A stretch of DNA of 54,485 nt from Hyphomicrobiales bacterium (GCA_003152455.1 PMAF01000306.1:1-54485); one strand, 5' to 3'. Counted from the stretch's first letter, positions 1-9,987 are shown. Program-made: numbers and translations. Notes: a model not told the origin generated them from the letters alone.

Positions 1-329
1 TTGGGCGCCTGCCACTCGAAATAGAACAGCGGCTCGGTGGCGCGCAGACGGTGCTTCTCCTCGGCCGGGATGAAGATCATGTCGCCGGGTCCGACCGGCC
101 GAATGCCGTCGTCCGATTCGACCGTCGCCTTGCCGTCGATGATGAAATAGAAGTGCTCGCAGTTCTTGTGCAGGTGCAGGGGCGAGGCCGCGTCCTTCTT
201 ATAATGCATGACGCCGGCCAGCATGTCGTCGATATGGGCGAGTTCCTGATTGACGAAGAAAATGCGCTCGCGCGCCTGCTTGGCGTCGATCAGCGAGGGC
301 AGATCGCCCTCCTTGAATACATAAGCCAT
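1..329 (-). CDS. Cupin-domain protein, 3' end cut by window edge
   Basis: At least 109 residues are visible and the reading frame runs off the window. It is a small single-domain cupin. The first motif has H52, H54 and E58 (H-x-H-x3-E-x6-G) and the second has a P-x-G-D turn followed by H93, so a mononuclear metal site is complete. The start is well supported: an AGGAGG ribosome site sits just upstream of the ATG, 23 bases after the stop of the molybdoenzyme, so the two are probably co-transcribed. The role is unknown; small cupins of this kind can be dioxygenases, isomerases, decarboxylases or ligand sensors. Being last in a ligase/beta-oxidation/molybdoenzyme operon suggests action on the same aromatic or alicyclic substrate. 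Confidence 0.85.
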   Translation of the reverse strand, partial: MAYVFKEGDLPSLIDAKQARERIFFVNQELAHIDDMLAGVMHYKKDAASPLHLHKNCEHFYFIIDGKATVESDDGIRPVGPGDMIFIPAEEKHRLRATEPLFYFEWQAP

Positions 330-352
330 CGGATCAGTCCCTCCTGTTATCG

Positions 353-3300
353 CTATTTTGCCGGCACCAGCCGCGCCGCCTCGTGCGCGGTGCGGTTTTT
401 CTGATCCTTGTCCATTTTTGCGGACGTCTCCGAGGCATGCGCTGTGCCGCCGTCCCACAGCACGACCTGCACCAGCGAGTTCGAACCGGCCAGTGAATGC
501 GTGCTCTTGGTTTGCGTGCGCTCCGGCGTGAGCAGATTGAGGCAGCCGCCGCGATCGACCGATTTGCCGGGCTCACCCATCGGTTCGTAGATCGCAGCGG
601 ATTCGTAGCCGTGGCAGACGCCGCGCGGCAGCCGCTGGGTCGGCAATGCGGCGCAGATCACCGCGCCGCGGTCGTTATAGACTTTCACCAGATCGTGCTT
701 CTTGATGTTGCGCTCGGCCGCGTCCTGCGCGTTCAGGCGCATGATCCAGTAATAATAGCCGCCGACATTGACCCGGTGATCCTCGATATTGAGCAGGAAC
801 GAATCCTTGCCGTCGCCCTGGGTGTGGAACGAATATTTTGAGTGCGGCGTGAGCATCTGCAGCGGGTAACGCTCGAACAGGGCGCCGGAATGCGGCCCTT
901 CCCATGACGGCACGTATTTGACGATCGGCGGCCGCTCCGGATCGACAAAGCGCTTCAGGCTGTTGCATTCGAATTCGAGCTTGCCGGACTGCGTCTGCAG
1001 CCCGCGCAAAAACTCCTCGGTGTAATCGGAAGGCAGTGGCTGCGCCTCCGGCACATCCTTCTTGCGGTTCTCCCAGAACCATCGGAACGACACTGGCGCG
1101 CGCAGGTGCTCCTTCTCGGCCGGCACCACGTAATAGCCGCGCTTGATGAATTCCTTCCAGGAGATTTTTGTCGGCAGGTCCGAGGCATCGAAGTGCCGCT
1201 TGACCCAGTCGAGCTCGTTGCAACCCTCGTTGAAGTAGTTGGCGAGACCGAGACGTTTGCAGATTTCGGTGAAGATCCAATAGTCGGTCTTCGATTCGCC
1301 GAGCGGCTTGATCGCCGGCGCCTGGAAAATGATAACCCGGTGGTTGAGTTGCTGCTGGCCGTGGTGGCCGTAACCGCCAAGGCCGGCCCATTCGCAGATG
1401 TCGACGCGCTCGAAATTGGTGCAGGCCGGCAGAACCACATCGGCAAACTTCGCCTCGCCCTCGAACCAGATCGACTGGTTGACCACGAATTCGAGGTTTT
1501 CCGATTGGTACATCCGCACGTGGCGGCTGGTGTTGTTCATAGTCGCAATCATCGAGCCGCCATACTTGTAGAGCATCTTCACCGGCGAATGGCCGGGCGC
1601 CGGGTAGCTGAATTTGGCGAACTGGTGCTCGATCGATTTGCCGACCCACGGCCAGCCTTCGGCTTTACCGTCGGCGATCGCCTCCGGCATCCAGATGCGC
1701 GGAATGCGCTGGAAGCTCGAATTCATGGTCGGCAGTTGCGGCATGCGCTGATAGAGCTCGACCGGCATCGAGGTGTTTTCGAGATCGCCTGACATGCCGC
1801 CGTCGGCGTAGCCGGGGAAATAGAAATTGAAGGCGATCGGGCAGCCCCATTGCAGATTGCCCATGTTGATGCCGGGCTTGCCCAGGCCCTGCATCGCCGC
1901 CAGGCACACCATGGTGCGCGCCCACTGGATGCCGGTCTGATTGCGGCAAGCGCCACCGTGGCCGTTGCCCCAGCCGCCGGGCGCGAGATAGACGCGTTTG
2001 CCGCCCCACTCGCGGGCGAGCGCGCGCACGTCTTTCGCCGGAACGCCGGTTTCCTTCTCCTGCCACTCCGGCGACTTCGGGATGCCGTCTTCTTCGCCCG
2101 TGAGGTAGGCCTTCCAGACGTCGAAGCCGACCGTGTGGGTCTTCACATACCCTTTGTCGTAGAGGCCTTCCATGATCCAGACATAGGCGATCGCCATGGC
2201 CAGAGCCGGCGACGTGGTCGGCTTGGGCGAAAGCCACTTGCCGGGGAGGAATTGGGCCGAGGCATTATAATAGGGATCGATGTGGACGACCTTGATCCCG
2301 AGCGTCGGGTTTTTCAGCCACTGCCGGCGCACGGTGCCTTCCTGCGCGCCATAGGAGCCAGACGTGGTCTCGGGGTCCGCAGCCCAGAACACGATCATTT
2401 CGCAATTCTGCAGGCAATCCTCGACGGTGCCGTAGGTCTCCGACTGACCGACGCGCAGCGTGTGGCCCCAGTGATGCACCGCGCCCCAATACCAGCCTTC
2501 CCACGAGTCGGGATTGTGGTGCACGCGCGTCATGCCGACCGCATTGGCGAAGCGGTAGAGCGCGGACAAATAGTAGCCGATATTGCCCCAGGTGTGATGC
2601 GAGCCGTGCGAGGTCGCGATGGCGCCCGGTCCGTGGTCGCGCTTGCAGCGCTTGATCTCGCCGGCGACGAGGTCAATCGCCTCCTCCCACGAAATGCGCA
2701 CGTATTCCGACTTGCCGCGGTTCTGCGGATTGCGCGCGCCGTTGGGATCGAAGTCGACGCGCTTCATCGGATAGAGCAGACGGTCGGGCGAATAGACGAT
2801 CGATTTGGCGTTCTGGCCATGCGGCGCCAGCGTCGTCTTGCGCGGCGGCGTGAAATTCATGCCGCGCGCTTTGATCGTCCACGGCTGCGGATCGCTGTCG
2901 TCGAAATCGATCGGCGTCATGCGCACGATCTTGCCGTCCTTGACGGTGATGAAAACCGGCCCGCCATTGGTCATGTTGCAATAGCGCATCGAACCGTCCG
3001 GCATCGGCGTGCCGAAGCTCCAGTGCGCGGTCTGCATCGCCATCAAAGTCTGCGCGAACCAGTTGGTCAGATCCTCTGGACCGTCGACGCCGAGGGTGAA
3101 ATCCTTCTGCGCGTTGATCTGGGCGAGCCAGTTGATCGGCGGCGTCAGCAAAGACGCGCCAATCGCGGCATTCTTGAACGAAAGCGTGATATCGGGCGTC
3201 GCATGCTGCGTGGCGCCCGAGCGGATTTTCCCGTCGCGGATCTCGATCCAGCGGCCGGTGCCCTCGTCGCGCGCCTTGATCTGAGCAACCAGATTGCGCT

Positions 3301-3400
3301 CTTTGAGCCGCGCCGCGAACTGCGGATGCCGCCAGCGCGCGTAGCGGAGAAGTCCGCTCACCGCGAAGAGAATGACCGAGAATTTCGCTCTCGAGAACAT
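353..3400 (-). CDS. DMSO-reductase-family molybdoenzyme with N-terminal SCP2-like domain (transhydroxylase-like)
   Basis: About 1015 residues. Residues ~25-125 look like an SCP2 sterol-carrier domain preceded by a short hydrophobic stretch ([12 protein letters not shown]). The rest is a bis-MGD large subunit. The usual N-terminal CxxCxxxC cluster motif is missing (only C141 is there), as in the large subunits of pyrogallol transhydroxylase and resorcinol hydroxylase. The probable Mo ligand is S299 in NPDSWEGW, matching the Ser ligand of that family. No iron-sulfur partner is adjacent, although one could lie beyond position 1. No twin-arginine signal is seen, so it should be cytoplasmic. ATG at 3400 was chosen because the upstream ATG at 3475 would place a hairpin (3446-3465) inside the gene. 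Context suggests oxygen-independent hydroxylation of an aromatic or alicyclic CoA ester. Family is confident, substrate is not. Confidence 0.8.
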   Translation of the reverse strand: MFSRAKFSVILFAVSGLLRYARWRHPQFAARLKERNLVAQIKARDEGTGRWIEIRDGKIRSGATQHATPDITLSFKNAAIGASLLTPPINWLAQINAQKDFTLGVDGPEDLTNWFAQTLMAMQTAHWSFGTPMPDGSMRYCNMTNGGPVFITVKDGKIVRMTPIDFDDSDPQPWTIKARGMNFTPPRKTTLAPHGQNAKSIVYSPDRLLYPMKRVDFDPNGARNPQNRGKSEYVRISWEEAIDLVAGEIKRCKRDHGPGAIATSHGSHHTWGNIGYYLSALYRFANAVGMTRVHHNPDSWEGWYWGAVHHWGHTLRVGQSETYGTVEDCLQNCEMIVFWAADPETTSGSYGAQEGTVRRQWLKNPTLGIKVVHIDPYYNASAQFLPGKWLSPKPTTSPALAMAIAYVWIMEGLYDKGYVKTHTVGFDVWKAYLTGEEDGIPKSPEWQEKETGVPAKDVRALAREWGGKRVYLAPGGWGNGHGGACRNQTGIQWARTMVCLAAMQGLGKPGINMGNLQWGCPIAFNFYFPGYADGGMSGDLENTSMPVELYQRMPQLPTMNSSFQRIPRIWMPEAIADGKAEGWPWVGKSIEHQFAKFSYPAPGHSPVKMLYKYGGSMIATMNNTSRHVRMYQSENLEFVVNQSIWFEGEAKFADVVLPACTNFERVDICEWAGLGGYGHHGQQQLNHRVIIFQAPAIKPLGESKTDYWIFTEICKRLGLANYFNEGCNELDWVKRHFDASDLPTKISWKEFIKRGYYVVPAEKEHLRAPVSFRWFWENRKKDVPEAQPLPSDYTEEFLRGLQTQSGKLEFECNSLKRFVDPERPPIVKYVPSWEGPHSGALFERYPLQMLTPHSKYSFHTQGDGKDSFLLNIEDHRVNVGGYYYWIMRLNAQDAAERNIKKHDLVKVYNDRGAVICAALPTQRLPRGVCHGYESAAIYEPMGEPGKSVDRGGCLNLLTPERTQTKSTHSLAGSNSLVQVVLWDGGTAHASETSAKMDKDQKNRTAHEAARLVPAK

Positions 3401-3445
3401 CGTTGAGTTTCCCTGCCCTGGCCGATAGGCGCGTGCACCGCCTTT

Positions 3446-3465
3446 CGCCCGCCAACCGGCGGGCG
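3446..3465 (-). terminator. GC-rich hairpin between crotonase and molybdoenzyme genes
   Basis: Perfect 8-bp inverted repeat (CGCCCGCC / GGCGGGCG) with a 4-base loop. It lies about 65 bases after the crotonase stop and 46 bases before the molybdoenzyme ATG. No T-run follows on the minus strand, so it is more likely an mRNA processing or partial-termination element than a strong terminator. Confidence 0.4.
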
Positions 3466-3529
3466 CGGCAGCCATCAGTTTCCGATTATACGTTTTTCGG
3501 TCGCCCGTTCACGCGCTAAGTTGCCCTTA

Positions 3530-4420
3530 TCAATTGCCCTGGAACACCGGCTTCTGCTTGGCGACGAAGGCCTCGTAGGCGCGCTCGTAGTCCTTGGTCT
3601 GCATGCAGATCGCCTGCGCCTGCGCCTCGGCTTCGATCGCCTCGTCGACGCCCATGTTCCATTCCTGATGCAGGCACTTCTTGGTCATCGCGTTGGCGAA
3701 GGTCGGGCCATCCGACAACTGCTTGGCCAAAGCCTGCGCGTCGGCGAGCACCGTCTCCGGCTCGGAGAGCTTGTTGTAGAAGCCCCAGCGCTCGGCCTCG
3801 ATGCCGTCCATGGCGCGGCCGGTATAGAGCAACTCCGACGCGCGGCCGTGGCCGATGATGCGCGGCAGGATGGCGCAGGCGCCCATGTCGGCGCCGGCAA
3901 GCCCGACGCGCACGAACAGGAAGGCGACCTTGCTGCGCGCCGTGCCGACGCGCAGATCCGACGCCATCGCGATGATCGAGCCGGCGCCGGCGCAGATGCC
4001 GTCGATCGCCGAAACGATCGGCTGCGGACAGGCGCGCATCTCCTTGACCAGCTGACCCGTCATGCGCGTGAAGGCAAGCAGCCCGGCCATGTCGTCCTTG
4101 CGCTGCATCTCGACCAGCGGGCCGATAATCTCGTGCACGTCGCCGCCGGAGCAGAAATTGCCGCCGGCGCCGGTGATCACGATGTTGGCGATGCCCTCGG
4201 CGTATTGCAGGTTGCGGAACAAGTCGCGCAGCTCGCCATAGGACTCGATCGTCAGCGGATTTTTCCGCTCCGGCCGGTTCAAGGTGATGGTAGCCACCTT
4301 GCCTGACACGGACCAGAGGAAGTGCTTCGGCTTGTAGTTGGAAAAGTCGAGCCCAGCGGGGCGGAAGCGCGCCGCGGTTTCGGCGGTGGTGGCAGCCTTT
4401 GCCATTGCAACTGCAGTCAT
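3530..4420 (-). CDS. Enoyl-CoA hydratase/isomerase (crotonase) family protein
   Basis: 296 residues from the ATG at 4420, chosen because GGAGGG lies five bases upstream; the ATG at 4432 has no such site. Crotonase-fold oxyanion segments are visible ([11 protein letters not shown] and GICAGAGSI). The protein resembles the crotonase found in 2-aminobenzoyl-CoA and salicylyl-CoA clusters of aerobic bacteria, as I recall that family, rather than BadI. It probably hydrates, isomerises or hydrolyses a cyclic unsaturated acyl-CoA. It lies 27 bases downstream of the BadH-like SDR in a tight operon with two acyl-CoA dehydrogenases and an aryl-CoA ligase. The exact reaction is inferred only from neighbours. 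Confidence 0.88.
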   Translation of the reverse strand: MTAVAMAKAATTAETAARFRPAGLDFSNYKPKHFLWSVSGKVATITLNRPERKNPLTIESYGELRDLFRNLQYAEGIANIVITGAGGNFCSGGDVHEIIGPLVEMQRKDDMAGLLAFTRMTGQLVKEMRACPQPIVSAIDGICAGAGSIIAMASDLRVGTARSKVAFLFVRVGLAGADMGACAILPRIIGHGRASELLYTGRAMDGIEAERWGFYNKLSEPETVLADAQALAKQLSDGPTFANAMTKKCLHQEWNMGVDEAIEAEAQAQAICMQTKDYERAYEAFVAKQKPVFQGN

Positions 4421-4447
4421 GATTCCCTCCATGAAAAATTGTGAGCG

Positions 4448-5197
4448 CTAACCTGCGAAAGTGAGCCCGCCGCTCACGCTCATCACCTGGCCGGTGACGT
4501 AAGCGGCTTGCGGGCTGGCGAAGAACACGACGGCGTCGGCGATTTCCTCCGGCTTGGCGAAACGGCGGAACGGGATCGCCTTGAGGAAGGCCTCGCGCAG
4601 TTTCTCCGAGCGGGTGGCGAGCATCGGCGTATCGGTCGGGCCCGGGCACACGCAATTGACGTTGATCGAATAGCGGGCGACCTCGCGCGCGAGCGACTTG
4701 GTGAAGGCGATCAGGCCGCCTTTGGCCCCGGCGTAAACCGTCTCGCCGCCGCTGCCGACGCGGCCGGCGTCGCTGGCGATGTTGACGACCTTGCCGCCGT
4801 TGGCGGCGATCATCGGCGGCAGCAACGCCTGCGTCAGATGCGCGGGGCCGGCGAGATTGATGGCAATGGCGCGGTTAATGAACTCCGGCGTGTTCTGCAT
4901 GAAGGGCTGGATGTCGCCCCAGCCGGCGGCGTTCACCAGGATGTCGACGCGCGGATAGCGCGCGAGCACCTCGCCGGCGGCGGCACGGATCGAGTCGGAA
5001 TTGCCGAGGTCCATGGCAACGAAATCGACCTTCAGCTTGGCGCCGGCGGCTTCCTGTTTCAACGCCTCGCCAGCCGCGGCGTTCACGTCGGCGCAGATCA
5101 CGGTCGCGCCCTGGCGGGCGAAAGCCATCACGGTGGCCTTGCCGATGCCGGAAGCGCCGCCGGTGACCAAAGCTACTTTGCCATCGAATGTCATCAT
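4448..5197 (-). CDS. Short-chain dehydrogenase, BadH-like 2-hydroxyacyl-CoA dehydrogenase
   Basis: 249 residues. The nucleotide-binding motif TGGASGIG is near residue 12, the NAAGW segment follows, and the catalytic Ser/Tyr/Lys set is present (NIASDAGR ... VYAGAKGG). The stretch from NIASD through CPGPTDTPML closely resembles R. palustris BadH (2-hydroxycyclohexanecarboxyl-CoA dehydrogenase), which oxidises a ring hydroxyl to a ketone with NAD. The start overlaps the stop of the upstream crotonase (ATGA); a second ATG follows at 5194. It is expected to perform the 3-hydroxyacyl-CoA dehydrogenase step in a ring beta-oxidation sequence with its neighbours. Whether the substrate is a cyclohexane or a substituted ring cannot be told. 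Confidence 0.88.
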   Translation of the reverse strand: MMTFDGKVALVTGGASGIGKATVMAFARQGATVICADVNAAAGEALKQEAAGAKLKVDFVAMDLGNSDSIRAAAGEVLARYPRVDILVNAAGWGDIQPFMQNTPEFINRAIAINLAGPAHLTQALLPPMIAANGGKVVNIASDAGRVGSGGETVYAGAKGGLIAFTKSLAREVARYSINVNCVCPGPTDTPMLATRSEKLREAFLKAIPFRRFAKPEEIADAVVFFASPQAAYVTGQVMSVSGGLTFAG

Positions 5198-5985
5198 GCC
5201 GTCCCTTTTTTCATCGGTTTTGAAGTTTCGGCCGCGCCCGCAAGAAACGCCGTAACACGCTGGCGCGTCTCGGCATTGCTGAGCAACAGCCGGGTGAATT
5301 CCAATTCGTCAGTGTATCCGCCGCGCTCTTTGTGGCCGGCCGCCGCGATGCAGGCCTTGCTGGCGGCCAGCGCCGCGGCCGGCAGACCGGCGATGCGGCG
5401 CGCCGTCTCGGCGGCGCGCTGCGCGAGCTCCGCGCGCGGCACCGCCCAATGCACCACGCCGAGCTCGCTCGCCGCCGTACCATCGAGAATTTCAGCGCCG
5501 AGAATAAGCCGGCTGGCGAGCGCGGGACCGCATAAACGGGTGAGACGCTGCGTGCCGCCGGCGCCCGGGATCAGTCCAAGCCGGACTTCCGGTAAGCCGA
5601 TTTTGGCTTCATTGGCCGCGATCCGCAGATCGCAGGCCAGCGCCAATTCAAATCCGCCGCCCATCGCCGCGCCGCCGATCTCGGCCAGCGTGACCTGGGG
5701 CAATCGCTCGATTCGCGCATAGAGCCGCTGGATGCCCGCCACATAAGAGTACATTTGTTCGGGACCGTCGGCTGCCTCCATGCGGGCTTGCACTTCCTTA
5801 AGATCGGCGCCCGCGCAGAACACCTTCTGCTCGGAGCGGATATGCAGGACGGTAAAACGCGGGCCGCGCGCGAGGTTATCAAGCTTGGCTTCGAACGCGC
5901 GCACCCATTCTTCGCTGATCGCATTCACCGGAGGATGGTTCAGCGTCAGGGTGGTCACCGCATCGTTGGTGCTCATCAGGAACAT
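5194..5985 (-). CDS. Enoyl-CoA hydratase (crotonase), BadK-like role
   Basis: 263 residues from ATG 5985, two bases after the stop of the acyl-CoA dehydrogenase; an in-frame ATG at 5976 is an alternative. The reading frame stays open further upstream, but that part overlaps the dehydrogenase gene. Crotonase motifs are AGADLKE and GGAAMGGGFELALACD; the two Glu positions of true hydratases appear present (GGFE near residue 115 and LPEVRLGLIPGAGG). That favours hydration of a ring or chain 2-enoyl-CoA, the BadK-type step between the AliB-like dehydrogenase and the BadH-like SDR on either side. Its stop overlaps the SDR start, suggesting translational coupling. Confidence 0.88.
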   Translation of the reverse strand: MFLMSTNDAVTTLTLNHPPVNAISEEWVRAFEAKLDNLARGPRFTVLHIRSEQKVFCAGADLKEVQARMEAADGPEQMYSYVAGIQRLYARIERLPQVTLAEIGGAAMGGGFELALACDLRIAANEAKIGLPEVRLGLIPGAGGTQRLTRLCGPALASRLILGAEILDGTAASELGVVHWAVPRAELAQRAAETARRIAGLPAAALAASKACIAAAGHKERGGYTDELEFTRLLLSNAETRQRVTAFLAGAAETSKPMKKGTA

Positions 5986-5987
5986 GG

Positions 5988-7145
5988 TCAGGTCCGTTTT
6001 TCCTGTCCCGACTGGGTCATGAGCGCGCGGCTGATGACCAGCCGCTGGATGTCGTTGGTGCCCTCGTAGATTTTGCTGGCGCGCACGGCGCGATAAATGC
6101 GTTCGACCCCGAATTCGGCCATGTAGCCGGCACCGCCCAGCGTCTGAATGGCGTCGGAACAGATACGCTCGGCGGCTTCGGTGGCGAACAATTTCGCCAT
6201 CGAGGCATCCTTGAGGCAAGGCAAGCCCTGGCTGCGCAAGGCGGCGGCATGCAGCACGAGCTGGCGCGCGGCTTCGAGTTGGGTCGCCATGTCGGCCAAG
6301 CGGAACGCGACGGCTTGATGCTCGATGATCGTCTTGCCGAAACTGCGGCGCTCTTGCGCATAAGCGACGGCGATTTCATGCGCCGCGCGGGCCATGCCCA
6401 CGGCTTGCGCGGCGATGCCGATGCGGCCGCCTTCCAGGTTGGCCAGCGCGATGCGGTAGCCTTGGCCCTCGGCGCCAAGCCGGTTTTCCACCGGCACGTT
6501 GAGTTCGTCGAATTCCACTTCGCAAGTATCCGACGCCTGCTGTCCCATCTTGTTCTCGATGCGGCGGACGCAATAGCCGGATTGCTTGGTGTCGACGATG
6601 AAACAGCTGATGCCCTGCTTGCCAAGCGCGAGATCGGTGGCGGCAATCACCAGCGCGACGTCGGCGTTCTTGCCCGAAGTGACGAACTGCTTGGTGCCGT
6701 TGAGGATGTAGCCGCCGTTGCGGCGCTCGGCCCGGGTGCGGATGGCGCCGGCATCCGAGCCGCTTTGCGGCTCCGTGAGACAGAACGCGCTCAGCATCTC
6801 GCCGCGCGCCATCGGCCGCAGATATTTTTCCTTCTGCTCGGGCGTCCCGTACTCGACCAGCGGCATGCAGCCGACGGAGTTATGGCCGCTCATGATCGTC
6901 GAGACGGCGCCATCGCCGGCGGCGATTTCCTCGAGCGCCAGCGCATAGGCGATGTAATCGGTGCCGGCGCCGTCCCACTCTTGCGGGACAGTCATCCCCA
7001 TGAAGCCGAGATTGCCCAGCTCGCGCAGCGCCGCGCGCGGAAACACCGCTTGGCTGTCCCATTCGGCCGAATGGGGCGCCAATTGGGATTGCGCGAATTC
7101 TCGCGCGGTGTCCCGAACCTGCTCCTGTTCTTCGGTCAGCAGCAT
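5988..7145 (-). CDS. Acyl-CoA dehydrogenase (AliB-like)
   Basis: 385 residues, typical length. The N-terminal helical domain is followed by FAD-binding segments (FCLTEPQSGSDAG and QFVTSGKNAD) and the C-terminal motif KIYEGTNDIQR, which carries the usual catalytic Glu. It oxidises an acyl-CoA to the 2-enoyl-CoA and passes electrons to electron-transfer flavoprotein. Between the ligase and the hydratase it would fit cyclohexanecarboxyl-CoA dehydrogenase (AliB), but glutaryl- or pimeloyl-type substrates are possible. It starts five bases after the upstream acyl-CoA dehydrogenase stop. The ATG CTG CTG ACC start gives the normal family N-terminus. Confidence 0.9.
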   Translation of the reverse strand: MLLTEEQEQVRDTAREFAQSQLAPHSAEWDSQAVFPRAALRELGNLGFMGMTVPQEWDGAGTDYIAYALALEEIAAGDGAVSTIMSGHNSVGCMPLVEYGTPEQKEKYLRPMARGEMLSAFCLTEPQSGSDAGAIRTRAERRNGGYILNGTKQFVTSGKNADVALVIAATDLALGKQGISCFIVDTKQSGYCVRRIENKMGQQASDTCEVEFDELNVPVENRLGAEGQGYRIALANLEGGRIGIAAQAVGMARAAHEIAVAYAQERRSFGKTIIEHQAVAFRLADMATQLEAARQLVLHAAALRSQGLPCLKDASMAKLFATEAAERICSDAIQTLGGAGYMAEFGVERIYRAVRASKIYEGTNDIQRLVISRALMTQSGQEKRT

Positions 7146-7150
7146 CGTTC

Positions 7151-8344
7151 CTACTCGGCGGCCTGGCGACGCGCCGCTTCGCGCGCCTTCAGCAATTCTC
7201 GCGCCACGATCAGTTTCTGTACTTCGGTCGCGCCCTCGTAGATGCGGAGCGCGCGAATTTCGCGGTAAAGCGCCTCGACTTTGACACCGACGCGCACGCC
7301 GTTGCCGCCGAAGATCTGCACGGCGCGATCGATGACGCGTTGCGCCATCTCCGGCGCGAAGGCCTTTGACATCGAGGCCTGGCGTGTGATGCGCGCTGCA
7401 CCGGAGTCCTTTTCCCAGGCCCCGCGATAAATCAGCAATGCCGCCGCGTCGATATCGATGGCGCTATCGGCAAGGGCCACCTGCGTGAGCTGCAGATCCG
7501 CCAGCGGCGCTCCAAACAAATTGCGGGTTGCCGCGCGCTCGATCATCTCGTCGAAGGCGCGGCGCGCCAGCCCGAGGGCGGCGGCGGCAACCGTCGAGCG
7601 GAAAATATCAAGCGTCGCCATCGCCACTTTGAAACCTTCGCCCGCGCCGCCAAGACGATTGGCCAGCGGCACGCGGCAGTCGGTGAAGCGAAGCGTTGCC
7701 AGCGGGTGCGGCGCGATGACCTCGATGCGGCCCGCGACCTCGAGGCCCGGCATATCGGCGTCGACGATGAAACAGGAAAGCCCTTTCGCGCCTGGAGCCT
7801 CGCCGGTGCGCGCGAACACGACGTAGTGGTCCGCGATCCCGCCGTTGGAGATCCAGGTTTTCAGCCCGTCGATGCGGACATGCGCCGGCCCATCCTTGAC
7901 GGCGGCGGTGGCCAGCGCGCTGACGTCGGAGCCCGCTTCGGGTTCCGAGAGCGCGAAAGCCGCGATATGACGGCCGCTGCAAACCGGCGGCAGATATTTG
8001 GCCTTTATCTCGTCGCTGCCGAACAGCGATATCGAGGCGGTGCCCAGGCCCTGCATGGCGAAGGCAAAATCGGCGAGGCTGTCGTGCCAGGAAAGAATCT
8101 CGCGCGCGGCGCAAATCGTGCGCACGTCGAGTTTTTCCGAGAGGCCGCCATAGGCTGCCGGCACCACGGCCTTGAGCCAGCCTGCGTTTCCCAAAGCCCG
8201 AACGAGGGACCGGCAGGATTGATCCACGTCGGCGTGATCGATGTGGCGGCCGACTTCCTTGTTAGCCCAATCCGCCAGCCTTGCGCCAAATCGCCGGTGT
8301 TCCTCGCCGAAAAACGGCCAAGCAAGATGTGCGAGCGGCCGCAT
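7151..8344 (-). CDS. Acyl-CoA dehydrogenase family protein
   Basis: 397 residues from ATG 8344, which overlaps the ligase stop (TGATG); a GTG one codon earlier is also possible. It has the acyl-CoA dehydrogenase fold: [23 protein letters not shown], and [12 protein letters not shown] near the C-terminus with the catalytic Glu. It diverges from the downstream paralogue and has an unusual opening ([14 protein letters not shown]), so this is not a recent tandem duplication. Two dissimilar dehydrogenases in one operon suggest two distinct desaturations of a ring or of the ring-opened product. The substrate is not identifiable from sequence alone. Confidence 0.9.
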   Translation of the reverse strand: MRPLAHLAWPFFGEEHRRFGARLADWANKEVGRHIDHADVDQSCRSLVRALGNAGWLKAVVPAAYGGLSEKLDVRTICAAREILSWHDSLADFAFAMQGLGTASISLFGSDEIKAKYLPPVCSGRHIAAFALSEPEAGSDVSALATAAVKDGPAHVRIDGLKTWISNGGIADHYVVFARTGEAPGAKGLSCFIVDADMPGLEVAGRIEVIAPHPLATLRFTDCRVPLANRLGGAGEGFKVAMATLDIFRSTVAAAALGLARRAFDEMIERAATRNLFGAPLADLQLTQVALADSAIDIDAAALLIYRGAWEKDSGAARITRQASMSKAFAPEMAQRVIDRAVQIFGGNGVRVGVKVEALYREIRALRIYEGATEVQKLIVARELLKAREAARRQAAE

Positions 8345-9918
8345 CACCGGTCCCCCGCATGCAAATTGATTCCCTTGTCGCGCAGCATGAAGCGCTGGAT
8401 TTTTCCGGTCGCGGTTTTCGGCAGGCTGTCGACGAATTCGATCCAGCGCGGGTATTTCCAGGGACCGATCGCGCGTTTCACATGCACCTTGAGCTCTTCA
8501 TAGAGCGCCCGTCCGATATCGTCCTCGTTCTGATTCTTGAGTACGACGAAGGCTTTTGGTTTGATCAGGCCGTGTTCGTCCTCGACCGGCACGACGGCGG
8601 CCTCGAGCACTTTCGGGTGGGCAATCAATGCGTCTTCGACCTCGAACGGAGACACCCAAATGCCGCTGACCTTGAACATGTCGTCGGTGCGGCCGCAGTA
8701 GGTGTAAACGCCATCCGGACGCCGCACGTATTTGTCACCGGTGCGGGTCCAGTCACCGACGAACGTACGGCGAGATTTCTCGCGCTGATTCCAGTAGCCG
8801 ACCGCGGACGATTCGCCGCGCACCAACAGCTCGCCCATTTCATTGTCGGCGACGTCGTTACCGTTTTCATCGACAAGTCTGAGGTCGTAGCCGTCGACCG
8901 CCACGCCGGAAGTGCCGTATTCGACGGCATCCGGAAGGTTGGTCAGATAAAGATGCCCCATCTCGGTGGAGCCGACGCCGTTGACGATGTCGAGGCCAAA
9001 TTTTTGCTTCCAGGCTTGGCCGACATGGACCGGCAATGGTTCGCCGGCCGAGAAGCAGAGTCGAATCCGGCTTGACATATGGTCCGGCTTGCACTCGGGG
9101 TCGGCGAGCATGGCCGCATAAAGCGTGGGCACCGCAAAAAACATCGTCGGCTGATATCCGCGCAACGTTTCGAACACGGTCTGCGGCGTCGGCCGCTCCG
9201 GATAGAGCACCGTGGTCGCGCCGACCGACATCGGGCACAACATTGCATCGCCGAGGCCATAGGCGAAGAACAGCTTCGGCGCGGAAAATATCACATCGTC
9301 TTCACGGATGCCGATGCGGCGCTGCCCCGAGGTACGCGCAATGTTCATTGGCGTCGAATGCACATGCATAGTCCCTTTCGGGTTTCCGGTCGTGCCGGAC
9401 GAATAGAGCCAGTACGCGACTTCATCGGCACAGGTTCTGGCTGGCGCCGCGCCTTCGTTCTCGGCCGCCAAGAGCTGGTCCAGCCGTGGCACCGACGCCG
9501 GGCCTCCGCCGACGACGACGACTTCCTTGACGTTGGGCAGATCCTTGACGGCTTCCTGCACCATCGGGAGCAGCGCGGTCGAAACAAAAACCGCCTTGGC
9601 GCGGGAATCTTCGAACAGGTAGCGATACTGATCGACGGTCAGCCGCGTGTTGACAAGAACCGGAACGATGCCCGCCCGGATGGCGCCCCAGAACAGAACG
9701 GGGAAATCGACGGTGTCGAGCAGAACGAGGGCGATGCGGTTTTCCGGTTCAATGCCCATGCGCGCCAGCATCGGGCCGATGCGCGCCACGGTGTCGAGCA
9801 GTTCGCCATAGGTCAGGTTGCGCGACGGGTCAATGAACGCGGTCTTCTCGCCCCGTCCCTCGGCGACGTTGCGGTCCACAAAATCGACAGCGGCATTATA
9901 GTCGCGAACGTCGGTCAT
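8344..9918 (-). CDS. Benzoate/hydroxybenzoate-CoA ligase family protein
   Basis: 524 residues of the ANL adenylate-forming superfamily. Motifs in order: [11 protein letters not shown] phosphate loop, KLFFAYGLG and [10 protein letters not shown] (both typical of the benzoate-CoA ligase group), [11 protein letters not shown] hinge, and [10 protein letters not shown] with the catalytic, acetylatable Lys. It forms an aryl-CoA from acid, ATP and CoA in the cytoplasm. It sits head-first in an operon with beta-oxidation genes, close to the divergent hcrCAB genes, so 4-hydroxybenzoate, benzoate or aminobenzoate are all plausible; BadA and HbaA are relatives. Oddly, its first ~12 codons closely match the start of the neighbouring NDP-forming synthetase. 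An Fnr-type box lies 62 bases upstream of the ATG. Confidence 0.9.
   Translation of the reverse strand: MTDVRDYNAAVDFVDRNVAEGRGEKTAFIDPSRNLTYGELLDTVARIGPMLARMGIEPENRIALVLLDTVDFPVLFWGAIRAGIVPVLVNTRLTVDQYRYLFEDSRAKAVFVSTALLPMVQEAVKDLPNVKEVVVVGGGPASVPRLDQLLAAENEGAAPARTCADEVAYWLYSSGTTGNPKGTMHVHSTPMNIARTSGQRRIGIREDDVIFSAPKLFFAYGLGDAMLCPMSVGATTVLYPERPTPQTVFETLRGYQPTMFFAVPTLYAAMLADPECKPDHMSSRIRLCFSAGEPLPVHVGQAWKQKFGLDIVNGVGSTEMGHLYLTNLPDAVEYGTSGVAVDGYDLRLVDENGNDVADNEMGELLVRGESSAVGYWNQREKSRRTFVGDWTRTGDKYVRRPDGVYTYCGRTDDMFKVSGIWVSPFEVEDALIAHPKVLEAAVVPVEDEHGLIKPKAFVVLKNQNEDDIGRALYEELKVHVKRAIGPWKYPRWIEFVDSLPKTATGKIQRFMLRDKGINLHAGDR
9881..9908 (-). repeat. Shared 5' coding segment, copy 1 (ligase gene)
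   Basis: A 28-base segment encoding RDYNAAVD at the start of the ligase. It matches 12166-12193 at the start of the NDP-forming synthetase at 26 of 28 positions, with both differences at third codon positions. The two proteins belong to unrelated families, so the match is not common descent of the whole genes. Confidence 0.85.
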
Positions 9919-9973
9919 TCCTGCGGCTCACCCTTTGATAGTGCAGGTAAATCTTTCCGGTGTATGGTGGTCA

Positions 9974-9987
9974 TTGAGCTATCTCAA
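9974..9987 (-). promoter_or_regulatory. Fnr-type box upstream of the ligase operon
   Basis: TTGA-GCTATC-TCAA, a perfect TTGA-N6-TCAA palindrome centred 62.5 bases before the ligase ATG, which is about right for a site near -41.5 with a ~20-base leader. It overlaps the stop codon of the synthetase gene, implying a separate promoter for the ligase operon. Confidence 0.6.

Noticed and set aside
1850-3406. 518-codon open frame opposite the SCP2-molybdoenzyme
   Set aside because: Antisense shadow in GC-rich DNA; low-complexity Arg/Ala/His composition, no domain, while the opposite strand has clear family motifs.
3530-4420. BadI (2-ketocyclohexanecarboxyl-CoA hydrolase)
   Set aside because: Despite the BadH-like neighbour, the residues around the active site and the C-terminal region do not resemble BadI as I recall it.
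5194-6219. 341-codon version of the second crotonase
   Set aside because: The additional 78 codons overlap the acyl-CoA dehydrogenase gene; ATG 5985 gives the normal crotonase N-terminus.
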